This document shows, one piece after another, positions 36,061 through 43,549 of a stretch of 64,000 bases of DNA; the first letter of the stretch is position 1; every line of letters starts with the position of its first letter. The notes under the pieces are model-generated. The model did no database searches and was not told where the DNA came from. It saw only the letters and a program-made list of their open reading frames with translations. The translations under genes were made by a program, and so were the position numbers. The stretch comes from Azonexus hydrophilus (GTDB lineage Bacteria > Pseudomonadota > Gammaproteobacteria > Burkholderiales > Rhodocyclaceae), in contig NZ_MTHD01000002.1 of the NCBI RefSeq assembly GCF_001956855.1, positions 248,001 through 312,000 on the forward strand. Reading direction: 5' to 3'.

Positions 36061-37314
36061 GTGAGTACCCCATCTTCCGCCCTGCTGCCCGATTCGGTCG
36101 GCGACATCCACTGGCTGGCCAGCATCAGCCAGGATTTTGCGGCGTCGCTGTCGATGGCGGAAACGCTGGACAACGCCATCGCCCAGATCATGGTGTACAT
36201 GGAGGTCGAGGCGGCATCGATTTTTCTGCTCAATGCCGAAGCGACGACGCTGACCTGTCAGGCCTGTGCCGGCGCGGTCGATATTCGCGGCCTGTCGGTG
36301 GCGGCCGGGCAGGGGATCGTCGGGCGGGCGGTGAGTACCGGGCAGGCGCAGATGGTGCGCGATGTTGCGGTCGACGGTGATTTTTCGAAGAAAATCGACG
36401 AGCTGACCGGTTTCCAGACGCGTTCCATTCTGTGCGCGCCGTTGCAGGTCAAGGGGCGGATGCTGGGGGCGCTGGAGGTGATCAACAAGCGCGCCGCCAA
36501 CGCCTGTTTCGACGATGCTGACCAGCAGTTGCTGCAGGCGCTGGCCGGTGTCGTTTCGCTGGCCGTGCACAATGCGCGCATGGCCGAGGCACTGGTCGAG
36601 CAGGAACGCCTGCGCCGCGAACTCGATCTGGCCCGCGAGATCCAGCGCGGCCTGCTGCCGCAAGCACCGATCGGCGAATTTCCGGTGTGCGGCATCAACC
36701 TGCCGGCGCTGGAAGTCTCCGGCGATTTCTACGATTTCTTTGCGCTGCCCGACGGCCGCATCGTCTGGGGCCTGGGCGACGTTTCCGGCAAGGGCATGAA
36801 CGCGGCGCTGCTGATGGCCAAGACGATCAGCCTGTTCCGCTGTCTGGGCAAGCGCGAGGACGACATCGGCCGGCTGCTGGCAACGCTCAACGACGAGATT
36901 GCCGAGACGGCGCTGTACGGCATGTTCGTGACCATGGTGCTGGGTACCTTCGATCCGGCCAGCGGCGAAGTCCGGCTGGCCAACGCCGGCCACCAGCCGC
37001 CGCTGCTGCGCCATGCCGACGGCCGTTACGAGGAATTCGAGCTGGCCGGCCCACCGCTCGGCGTGCTGCCGGGCATGGGCTACGAGATCGTTTCCTTCCG
37101 GCTCGGCGACGGGCGCCTGTTCGTGTTCACCGACGGTGTCACCGAGGGTTATCGCGAAGACGGCACGATGCTGGGGCTGGACGGCTTGCAGGCCATTTTC
37201 GATGCCCACGCGCGGTCGACCGCAAGCGAGCAACTGGCGGCGGTGGCAGCGACCCTGCAAGCTGGCGGCCGGCGTTTGCGCGACGATCTGACCTTGCTGG
37301 CGATCGGTCGGTGA
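36061..37314 (+). CDS. RsbU-type phosphatase with GAF domain
   Basis: A 417-aa PP2C-family phosphatase that should dephosphorylate a STAS anti-sigma antagonist. Residues about 15-165 form a GAF sensor domain (SIFLLNAEATTLTC, GQGIVGRAV, GALEVINKR). A coiled coil (EQERLRRELDLAREIQRGLLP) leads to a SpoIIE domain (about 200-415) with metal-ligand aspartates in SGDFYDFF, GDVSGKGM and FTDGVTEG. GTG start at 36061 with CGGAG a little far upstream. First gene of a run of seven tightly packed genes (RsbU, RsbW-like, STAS, MlaE, MlaF, MlaD, lipoprotein). A GTCGAC palindrome is translated near its C-terminus (37213-37222). Confidence 0.9.
   Translation: MSTPSSALLPDSVGDIHWLASISQDFAASLSMAETLDNAIAQIMVYMEVEAASIFLLNAEATTLTCQACAGAVDIRGLSVAAGQGIVGRAVSTGQAQMVRDVAVDGDFSKKIDELTGFQTRSILCAPLQVKGRMLGALEVINKRAANACFDDADQQLLQALAGVVSLAVHNARMAEALVEQERLRRELDLAREIQRGLLPQAPIGEFPVCGINLPALEVSGDFYDFFALPDGRIVWGLGDVSGKGMNAALLMAKTISLFRCLGKREDDIGRLLATLNDEIAETALYGMFVTMVLGTFDPASGEVRLANAGHQPPLLRHADGRYEEFELAGPPLGVLPGMGYEIVSFRLGDGRLFVFTDGVTEGYREDGTMLGLDGLQAIFDAHARSTASEQLAAVAATLQAGGRRLRDDLTLLAIGR
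37211..37224. repeat. GTCGAC palindrome inside the RsbU-type gene
   Basis: GCGGTCGACCGC (37212-37223) followed by AAGC, a perfect 12-base palindrome near the 3' end of the coding region. It may be a copy of the dispersed element, or chance in a GC-rich gene; the AT-rich flanks of the long copies are absent. Confidence 0.35.
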
Positions 37315-37322
37315 GGCCAGCG

Positions 37323-37733
37323 ATGATGCCAATCTTCGACCGCGAGTTTCCGGCGCAGACGGCGGCGCTGGCGGAAGTGCGGGCTGCGCTCGACGCCGCC
37401 TGCCGGGGCGCCGGCATGAGCGAGCGCGCGACTGGCGACCTGGTGCTGGCGGTCAATGAGGCGTGCATGAATGTCATCCAGCACGGCTACGCTTACGCAC
37501 CGGATGCCGTCTTCCGCTTGCGCCTGCTGCAGGATGGCGGCATGCTGCATGTACATGTGCTCGACAATGCCCGGCCCGCCGGGCTGGACGACCTCTGTCC
37601 GCGGGCGCTGGACGATCTTCGCCCGGGGGGGCTGGGGGTGCATTTCATGCGCCAGTTGAGCGACGGCATCGATTACCTGCCGGCACCGGCGGGCTATGGC
37701 AACTTGCTGCAGATCAGCAAACGTATCGCATGA
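37323..37733 (+). CDS. RsbW-like anti-sigma / serine kinase
   Basis: A 136-aa GHKL-type ATPase domain protein (HATPase_c_2). The N-box is NEACMNVIQHGYAY, and the later LDNARPAG and GGLGVHFMRQL resemble the G1 and G2 boxes. In known partner switches this protein binds a sigma factor or other target and phosphorylates the STAS antagonist. GAGG lies six bases before the ATG. It overlaps the next gene (STAS) by four bases. No sigma factor gene lies nearby. Confidence 0.88.
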   Translation: MMPIFDREFPAQTAALAEVRAALDAACRGAGMSERATGDLVLAVNEACMNVIQHGYAYAPDAVFRLRLLQDGGMLHVHVLDNARPAGLDDLCPRALDDLRPGGLGVHFMRQLSDGIDYLPAPAGYGNLLQISKRIA

Positions 37734-38074
37734 GGGATGGTGTGGAGATTACATCGCGAAAGTCGGGGGATTTCGACTGGCTGGGGATCGCCGGCGAAGT
37801 GGACATGCATGCCTCGCCGCAGGTGCGCAAGGCGCTGCTTGACGCGCTGCAGCCGAAGTCGGCGCTGCTGGTCGACCTGTCGGCCGTCCGCTACATGGAC
37901 AGTTCCGGCGTTGCCTGTCTGGTCGAGGCCTTCCAGACGGCACGCAAGCAGGGCAGCCGCTTTGCGCTGGTGGCGGTGGCCCAGCCGGTGCTGAACGTGC
38001 TGCGGCTGGCGCGCCTGGACAAGGTATTCACGCTGTACGCCTCGCTCGACGAGGCGCTGGCCGGTGGCGGCTGA
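37730..38074 (+). CDS. STAS domain protein (anti-sigma antagonist or MlaB-like subunit)
   Basis: A 114-aa single STAS domain. The conserved phosphorylatable Ser is in VRYMDSSGVACL, as in SpoIIAA/RsbV. The gene sits exactly between an RsbW-like kinase gene and an MlaE permease gene, overlapping both by a few bases. In Mla transporters the STAS protein MlaB binds the ATPase MlaF. So this protein could be the antagonist of the RsbW-like kinase, the MlaB subunit of the transporter, or both. Confidence 0.88.
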   Translation: MRDGVEITSRKSGDFDWLGIAGEVDMHASPQVRKALLDALQPKSALLVDLSAVRYMDSSGVACLVEAFQTARKQGSRFALVAVAQPVLNVLRLARLDKVFTLYASLDEALAGGG

Positions 38075-38867
38075 CTTCCTGCTCGCCCGCGTCGAGGCGC
38101 TGGGCCGACGTTCGGCGGCGGCGCTGGCCGAGGTCGGCTACATCGCCGCGCTGTTCGTCGAAGCCTGCTACTGGTTGTTGTTCGGCCGCTGGCGGCGGCA
38201 GCCGGTGCGTCTGGGGGCGATTTTCAAGGAAGCCATCGGCGTTGGCGTCGCCGCCATTCCGGTGGTCGGGCTGGCGGCTTTTGCCACCGGCATGATGCTG
38301 GCGATTCAGGGCGTCTATACCTTGCGCACTTTCGGCGCCGAAGAACAGGTGGTGATCGGTGTCGCCTTTTCGGTGACGCGCGAGTTCGGCCCGCTGATCA
38401 CCGGCATTTTCGTCGCCGGCCGTTCCGGCTCGGCGATCGCCGCACGTATCGGGACGATGCAGATTTCGCAAGAAATCGACGCCCTGCGCGTCATCGGCAT
38501 CAACCCGGTGCGTTACCTGGTGGCGCCGATCCTGGCCGCGATGCTGCTGACGCTGCCGGCGCTGACAGTGATGGCCGACCTGCTGGCGCTGCTCGGTGCC
38601 GCGCTGTACTGCGCCGGCGACATGGGGCTTCCGGTCAACATCTTTTTCGACCGGACTTTCGCCGTGTTGAGCGCCGGCGATGTGCTCGAAGGCCTGGCCA
38701 AGAGCCTGCTGTTCGCCGTCGTCATCACGCTGATCGGCGCCAGCAACGGCTTCAACGTCGCCGCCGGGGCCGAGGGCGTGGGCCGGGCGACGACGCGTTC
38801 GGTGGTGCTGTGCTGCATTGCGATCATTCTCGTGGACATGGTTTTCTCCTTCTTCACGAGTCGCTGA
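38064..38867 (+). CDS. mlaE: MlaE-family phospholipid ABC transporter permease
   Basis: A 267-aa inner-membrane permease. MlaE features include GVGVAAIPVVGLAAFATGMMLA, TREFGPLITGIFVAGRSGSA, MQISQEIDALRVIGINPVRY and several hydrophobic helices. It forms the membrane part of an MCE-type transporter that moves phospholipids between membranes. GTG start at 38064 overlaps the STAS gene; a ribosome binding site is not clear, consistent with coupling. Confidence 0.92.
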   Translation: MAADFLLARVEALGRRSAAALAEVGYIAALFVEACYWLLFGRWRRQPVRLGAIFKEAIGVGVAAIPVVGLAAFATGMMLAIQGVYTLRTFGAEEQVVIGVAFSVTREFGPLITGIFVAGRSGSAIAARIGTMQISQEIDALRVIGINPVRYLVAPILAAMLLTLPALTVMADLLALLGAALYCAGDMGLPVNIFFDRTFAVLSAGDVLEGLAKSLLFAVVITLIGASNGFNVAAGAEGVGRATTRSVVLCCIAIILVDMVFSFFTSR

Positions 38868-39683
38868 ATGAACAGCCAGATGCCCAACGGATACGCCATC
38901 GAGGTCGAGCGCCTGGTCACCCACTACGGCCCGCGCAAGATCCTCGACGACGTCAATTTCACCGCCCGTCAAGGCGAGATCATGGTCATCATGGGCGGCA
39001 GCGGTTCCGGCAAGAGCACGCTGCTACGCCACCTGCTCGGCTTGCACAGGCCGACTTCGGGCAGCATCAAGCTGCTCGGCCAGGACATCACGAAACTGTC
39101 CGCCGACCAGATGTTCGACCTGCGCAAGAACATGGGCGTCGCCTTCCAGGGCGGGGCGCTGTTCAATTCGATGACGGTCGGCGAGAACGTCGAACTGCCA
39201 CTGCGCGAGCACACCCGGCTCGACGACAACACCATCCGCATCATGAGCCGGATGAAGCTTGAAGTGGTCAATCTGGCCGGTTTCGAGGACATGATGCCGG
39301 CCGAGCTGTCGGGCGGCATGATCAAGCGCGCGGCCTTGGCGCGGGCCATCGTCATGGACCCGAAACTGCTGTTTTTCGACGAGCCGTCGGCCGGTCTCGA
39401 CCCGGTGGTGTCGGCCGAACTGGATGAACTGATCCTGACGCTGCGCGACGCGATGAACATGACCATCGTCGTCGTCACCCACGAACTGGAAAGTGCCTTC
39501 AAGATCGCCGACCGCATCACCGTCCTCGATCAGGGCCGCATCCTGATGTCCGACACCGCTGCCGCCGTGCGCGCCAGCGAGCATCCGCGCATCCGCTCGC
39601 TGCTCGACCGGACGCCGCGCAATGATGCGGTCAACCCTGACGAATACCTGGAAAGACTGACCCGGGAGATCATCCGAGCATGA
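38868..39683 (+). CDS. mlaF: MlaF-family ABC transporter ATP-binding protein
   Basis: A 271-aa ATPase with Walker A GGSGSGKST, Q-loop FQGGALFNSMTV, signature LSGGMIKRAALARA, Walker B LLFFDEPSAGLDP and H-loop VTHELES. It energises the MlaE permease. It starts right after the MlaE stop codon and overlaps mlaD by four bases. Confidence 0.94.
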   Translation: MNSQMPNGYAIEVERLVTHYGPRKILDDVNFTARQGEIMVIMGGSGSGKSTLLRHLLGLHRPTSGSIKLLGQDITKLSADQMFDLRKNMGVAFQGGALFNSMTVGENVELPLREHTRLDDNTIRIMSRMKLEVVNLAGFEDMMPAELSGGMIKRAALARAIVMDPKLLFFDEPSAGLDPVVSAELDELILTLRDAMNMTIVVVTHELESAFKIADRITVLDQGRILMSDTAAAVRASEHPRIRSLLDRTPRNDAVNPDEYLERLTREIIRA

Positions 39684-40594
39684 AACGCGACAACCTCAAT
39701 TACCTGCTCGTCGGCGGCTTTGTGCTGACCATGGGCATCGTGCTGCTGTACGGGCTGTACCGGATCACCGGCCAGACGGCGGCGGGCGCGCCCTACGTCA
39801 CGCACTTCGCCAACGTCGCCGGCATCAAGGCCGGCTCGATGGTGACGCTGGACGGTTACCAGATCGGCAACATCGAACGCATCGAGCCGCTGCGCCAGGA
39901 CGGGCGCAACGTCTATCGGGTAACGCTGCAGTTGCGCGAAGCCCTGGCGATTCCGACCGACAGCCGGGCGCGCATCACTTCGCCGGGCCTGCTCGCGGCG
40001 CCGCTGGTCGATATCCGCAGCGGCGAGGCGGCCGAGTTGCTGGCGGCCGGCAGCGAGATCCCCGGCGAGGCCAGTGGCAACCTGATGGACACCGTGGCCG
40101 GGCTGGCCGGCGATCTGCGCGCGCTGGCCGACGAAGGCATCCGGCCGTTGCTCGAACAGGTCAACCGGCGCGTCGACCGCGTTGGCGGCAGCCTGGAAGA
40201 AAACCTGCCGCCCACGCTGCAGGAACTGCGCCAGGCGATGACCCGGCTGAACGCCACGGCCGGCCGCGTCGATCAGATGTTCAGCAACGACAACCGCCAG
40301 CATCTGGAAGCGATGCTGAAGAACGGCCACGAAGCCTCGCTCAAGCTGGCCCAGTTGTCGCAGGAAATCCTCGGCACCAGCCGTGAGCTGGAAGGGCTGT
40401 TGAAGGATTCGCGGCTGATCGTCGCCGGCAGCGGTCAGGATCTGCAGCAATCGCTGCGCCGGGCCGATGCGCTGCTGTATCAACTGGAAGCTGCCGGGCG
40501 CAACCTGAACGAATTCAGCCGGGCAATCCGCAACAATCCGGCGGCACTGATCCAGAGCCGGCCGCCGCAGGATGATTCAGGAGAAAAGCCATGA
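39680..40594 (+). CDS. mlaD: MCE-domain protein MlaD
   Basis: A 304-aa protein with one N-terminal transmembrane helix (YLLVGGFVLTMGIVLLYGLY) and a periplasmic MCE domain (about 38-115: VAGIKAGSMVTLDGYQIGNI, ARITSPGLLAAPLVDI). A long helical region follows (about 130-290), longer than in E. coli MlaD and more like the extended MCE proteins. Forms the substrate channel of the lipid transporter. Confidence 0.92.
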   Translation: MKRDNLNYLLVGGFVLTMGIVLLYGLYRITGQTAAGAPYVTHFANVAGIKAGSMVTLDGYQIGNIERIEPLRQDGRNVYRVTLQLREALAIPTDSRARITSPGLLAAPLVDIRSGEAAELLAAGSEIPGEASGNLMDTVAGLAGDLRALADEGIRPLLEQVNRRVDRVGGSLEENLPPTLQELRQAMTRLNATAGRVDQMFSNDNRQHLEAMLKNGHEASLKLAQLSQEILGTSRELEGLLKDSRLIVAGSGQDLQQSLRRADALLYQLEAAGRNLNEFSRAIRNNPAALIQSRPPQDDSGEKP

Positions 40595-41145
40595 GCCGCC
40601 GTCTTGCGCTGGTTTTTGCCATTTTCGCGGGGTTGACCGCATGCGGCACCGTGCCGCCGGCCCCCGCCGAAACCTTCTACCGGCTGCAGGCCCAGCCCGT
40701 GCCCGGTGTCACGGCAGCGCCGGCCATCGGCCGCTTCGAGGCTGACAGCATCTACGCCGAACGCCCGCTGGTGTACGGTGATGCGGGCGAGCCACGGGCT
40801 TCCCGGCAGTATCACTATCACCTGTGGCTGTACCCGCCGGCGCAACTGGTGCGCGAGCATCTGGCGGCGTCGCTCGGCAGTTCGCAGCAGGATTTTGCCG
40901 AACAGCGGATCGAGGGCCGGGTGCTGCGTTTCGACCGGCTGGGCAAGGGCGCCGCGGCCAGCGCCAGCGTGACGCTGGAATTGCGGCTGGTGCGGGGGCG
41001 CGAGGAAGTCTTCAGCCGGCGCTACGCCGCTGAGGAAAATGCCGGCGCCGACGGTCTCGGCGCGCATGTCCAGGCCACCGAGCGGGCGCTGGCGACGATC
41101 TACGCCCGCTTTCTTGCCGACCTGAAACAGGCCGGCCTGCGCTGA
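40591..41145 (+). CDS. ABC transporter auxiliary lipoprotein (PqiC/ABC_trans_aux)
   Basis: A 184-aa outer-membrane-type lipoprotein with lipobox LTAC and a following ABC_trans_aux domain (ETFYRLQAQPVPG, YHYHLWLYPPAQLV, LELRLVRGREEVFS). Such proteins accompany MCE transporters (PqiC class) and link them to the outer membrane. The gene overlaps mlaD by four bases and ends the seven-gene run. Confidence 0.9.
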   Translation: MSRRLALVFAIFAGLTACGTVPPAPAETFYRLQAQPVPGVTAAPAIGRFEADSIYAERPLVYGDAGEPRASRQYHYHLWLYPPAQLVREHLAASLGSSQQDFAEQRIEGRVLRFDRLGKGAAASASVTLELRLVRGREEVFSRRYAAEENAGADGLGAHVQATERALATIYARFLADLKQAGLR

Positions 41146-41198
41146 CACGGGCGGGCAGGGGATCGCCACGGCGGCGACTTCTGCCATAATCCGCCCCA

Positions 41199-42176
41199 AT
41201 GCTTGCCTACATCGTCCGCCGCCTGTTGTACGCCATCCCGATCCTGATCGGCGTCAACCTCATCACATTCGCGCTGTTCTTCATCGTGAACACGCCGGAT
41301 GACATGGCGCGCATGCAACTGGGCATCAAGCGCGTGACGCCGGAGGCGATCGAGAAGTGGAAGGCCGAGCGCGGCTACGACAAGCCGCTGTTCATCAATT
41401 CCGCCGCGCCCGGGCTGTCGACGGTGACCGAGACGATCTTCTTCGAGAAATCGGCGCGCATGTTCGTCGGCGAATTCGGCCGTGCCGAGGACGGCCGCGA
41501 CATCGCCCGCGAAATCGGCGCGCGCATGGGGCCGTCGCTGGCCATCGCGCTGCCGACCTTCATCCTCGGGCTGTTCGTGACCGTCAGCCTGGCGCTGATC
41601 CTGGCCTTCTTCCGCGCCACCGCTTTCGATTTCTGGGGCGTCGTGCTCTGTGTTGCGGCGATGTCGATATCCGGGCTGTTCTACATCATCGGCGGCCAGT
41701 ACCTGATCGCCAAGGTGTGGAAACTGGTGCCGATTTCCGGCTTCGGCGACGGCCTCGACGCCTGGCGTTTCCTGATCCTGCCGGTATTCATCGGCGTCCT
41801 TTCCGGCATCGGTTCGTCGACGCGCTGGTACCGGACGATCTTCCTTGAAGAAGTCTCGAAGGATTATGTGCGTACCGCCCGCGCCAAGGGGCTGCCGGAA
41901 ACCATCGTGTTCTTCCGCCACATCCTGCGCAACGCGTTGATCCCGATCCTGACCGGCGTCGTCGTCGTCATTCCGCTGCTGTTCATGGGCTCGCTGCTGA
42001 CCGAATCGTTCTTCGGCATTCCCGGGCTGGGCAGCTACACCATCGACGCGATCCAGGCGCAGGATTTCGCCGTCGTCCGCTCGATGGTCTTCATCGGCTC
42101 GGTGCTGTACATCGTCGGCCTGATCCTGACCGACATTTCCTACACTCTGGTCGATCCGCGGATCCGTTTCTCATGA
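41199..42176 (+). CDS. Peptide ABC transporter permease (DppB/OppB family)
   Basis: A 325-aa permease: N-terminal MLAYIVRRLLYAIPILIGVN, EAA loop region SKDYVRTARAKGLPETIVFFRHILRNALIPI, and TESFFGIPGLG. Six hydrophobic helices. Imports peptides or similar solutes. Overlaps the next permease by four bases. Spacing from the upstream lipoprotein gene is 53 bases. Confidence 0.92.
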   Translation: MLAYIVRRLLYAIPILIGVNLITFALFFIVNTPDDMARMQLGIKRVTPEAIEKWKAERGYDKPLFINSAAPGLSTVTETIFFEKSARMFVGEFGRAEDGRDIAREIGARMGPSLAIALPTFILGLFVTVSLALILAFFRATAFDFWGVVLCVAAMSISGLFYIIGGQYLIAKVWKLVPISGFGDGLDAWRFLILPVFIGVLSGIGSSTRWYRTIFLEEVSKDYVRTARAKGLPETIVFFRHILRNALIPILTGVVVVIPLLFMGSLLTESFFGIPGLGSYTIDAIQAQDFAVVRSMVFIGSVLYIVGLILTDISYTLVDPRIRFS

Positions 42177-43549
42177 TGGGTTTCCAGATCGTCGTCCTGT
42201 GGTCCGATGTGCTGGTCTGGCTGTTGCTGGCCAGTGGCATCGGCGTCGGCGTGCTGATCGCCAGAAGCCCGCCGCTGCTTGCCGCCTGGCGCCGCGTTGG
42301 CGCCAGCCGCGCCGGCATGGCGTCGGCGACGGTGCTGCTGGCCTTCCTCTGCGTCGGCCTGCTCGATTCGCTGCATTACCGCGTCGCGCTCGACGGCAAG
42401 CCGGGCGACAAGACGCAGTACGCAATCGAGGTGCTGTCGGTGCTCGACGCGCTGGTCGGGCCGCTGCGCACGGAAAATGAAAAGACCTATTCGGCGCCGT
42501 TCGCAACGCATCTCTACGCCAAGGAAACCGTCGACCGGCCGGGGCTGGGCACGGTGCGCGAGTTTCCGCGGCTGAAGTTCGGCGGAGCGCATCTGGACGA
42601 TCCGGCGACGCTGGCCGACGACGTCGGCGTGACGGCATTCCGCAGCGTCGCGCTGGTGACGCTTGGCTGGCTGGCGCTGGCCGGTGTCGTGGCGCTGCGT
42701 TGCGGCGGCTGGCGGGCCGTCTGGCGCGGCGAGACGGCTTTTGCCTGGAACGCGGTGCTGGCGACGCTGGCGGTCATCTTGCTGGTGCTGGTGCCGTTGT
42801 TCGCACTGGCCGGCCAGTACCATGTCTTCGGCACCGACAAGGTCGGCCAGGACGTGCTTTACCAGATCTTCAAGAGCGTGCGCACGGCGCTGATCATCGG
42901 CCTGGTGACGACGCTGGTGATGCTGCCGGTGGCCGTGCTGCTGGGCATCGTCGCCGGTTATTTCCGCGGCTGGGTCGACGACCTGATCCAGTACCTGTAC
43001 ACCGTCCTCAACTCGATCCCCGGCGTGCTGCTGATTGCCGCTGCGGTGCTGATGATGCAGGTGGTCATCGACAGCCATCCCGAATGGTTCGCCACCGCCG
43101 CCGAGCGTGCCGACCTGCGCCTGCTGGCGCTCTGTTTCATCCTCGGCATCACCAGCTGGACCGGCCTCTGTCGTCTGCTGCGCGGCGAGACGCTGAAGCT
43201 GCGCGAACTCGAATACATCCAGGCGGCGCAGGCCTTTGGCGTGTCGAACTGGCGGATCATCCTGCGCCACATCCTGCCCAACCTGATGCACATCGTCATC
43301 ATCGCGCTGGTCATGGATTTCTCCGGGCTGGTGCTGGCCGAAGCTGTGCTGTCCTACGTCGGCATCGGCGTCGACCCGACGATGACCAGCTTCGGCACGA
43401 TGATCAACAACGCGCGCATGGAACTCGGCCGCGAGCCGGTCGTCTGGTGGTCGCTGGTCGCCGCGTTCAGCGCCATGTTCATCCTGGTGCTCGCCGCCAA
43501 CCTGTTCGCCGACGCCGTGCGCGACGCATTCGACCCGAGGGTGGCATGA
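42173..43549 (+). CDS. Peptide ABC transporter permease (DppC family)
   Basis: A 458-aa permease, longer than the usual 300 aa because of an extra N-terminal part with two helices and a periplasmic loop. The core shows VFGTDKVGQDVLYQIF, YIQAAQAFGVSNWRIILRHILPN (EAA loop) and VLAEAVLSYVGIGVDPTMTS. Forms a heterodimer with the upstream permease. The long form resembles the YejE-type permeases. Overlaps the ATPase gene by four bases. Confidence 0.9.
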   Translation: MMGFQIVVLWSDVLVWLLLASGIGVGVLIARSPPLLAAWRRVGASRAGMASATVLLAFLCVGLLDSLHYRVALDGKPGDKTQYAIEVLSVLDALVGPLRTENEKTYSAPFATHLYAKETVDRPGLGTVREFPRLKFGGAHLDDPATLADDVGVTAFRSVALVTLGWLALAGVVALRCGGWRAVWRGETAFAWNAVLATLAVILLVLVPLFALAGQYHVFGTDKVGQDVLYQIFKSVRTALIIGLVTTLVMLPVAVLLGIVAGYFRGWVDDLIQYLYTVLNSIPGVLLIAAAVLMMQVVIDSHPEWFATAAERADLRLLALCFILGITSWTGLCRLLRGETLKLRELEYIQAAQAFGVSNWRIILRHILPNLMHIVIIALVMDFSGLVLAEAVLSYVGIGVDPTMTSFGTMINNARMELGREPVVWWSLVAAFSAMFILVLAANLFADAVRDAFDPRVA

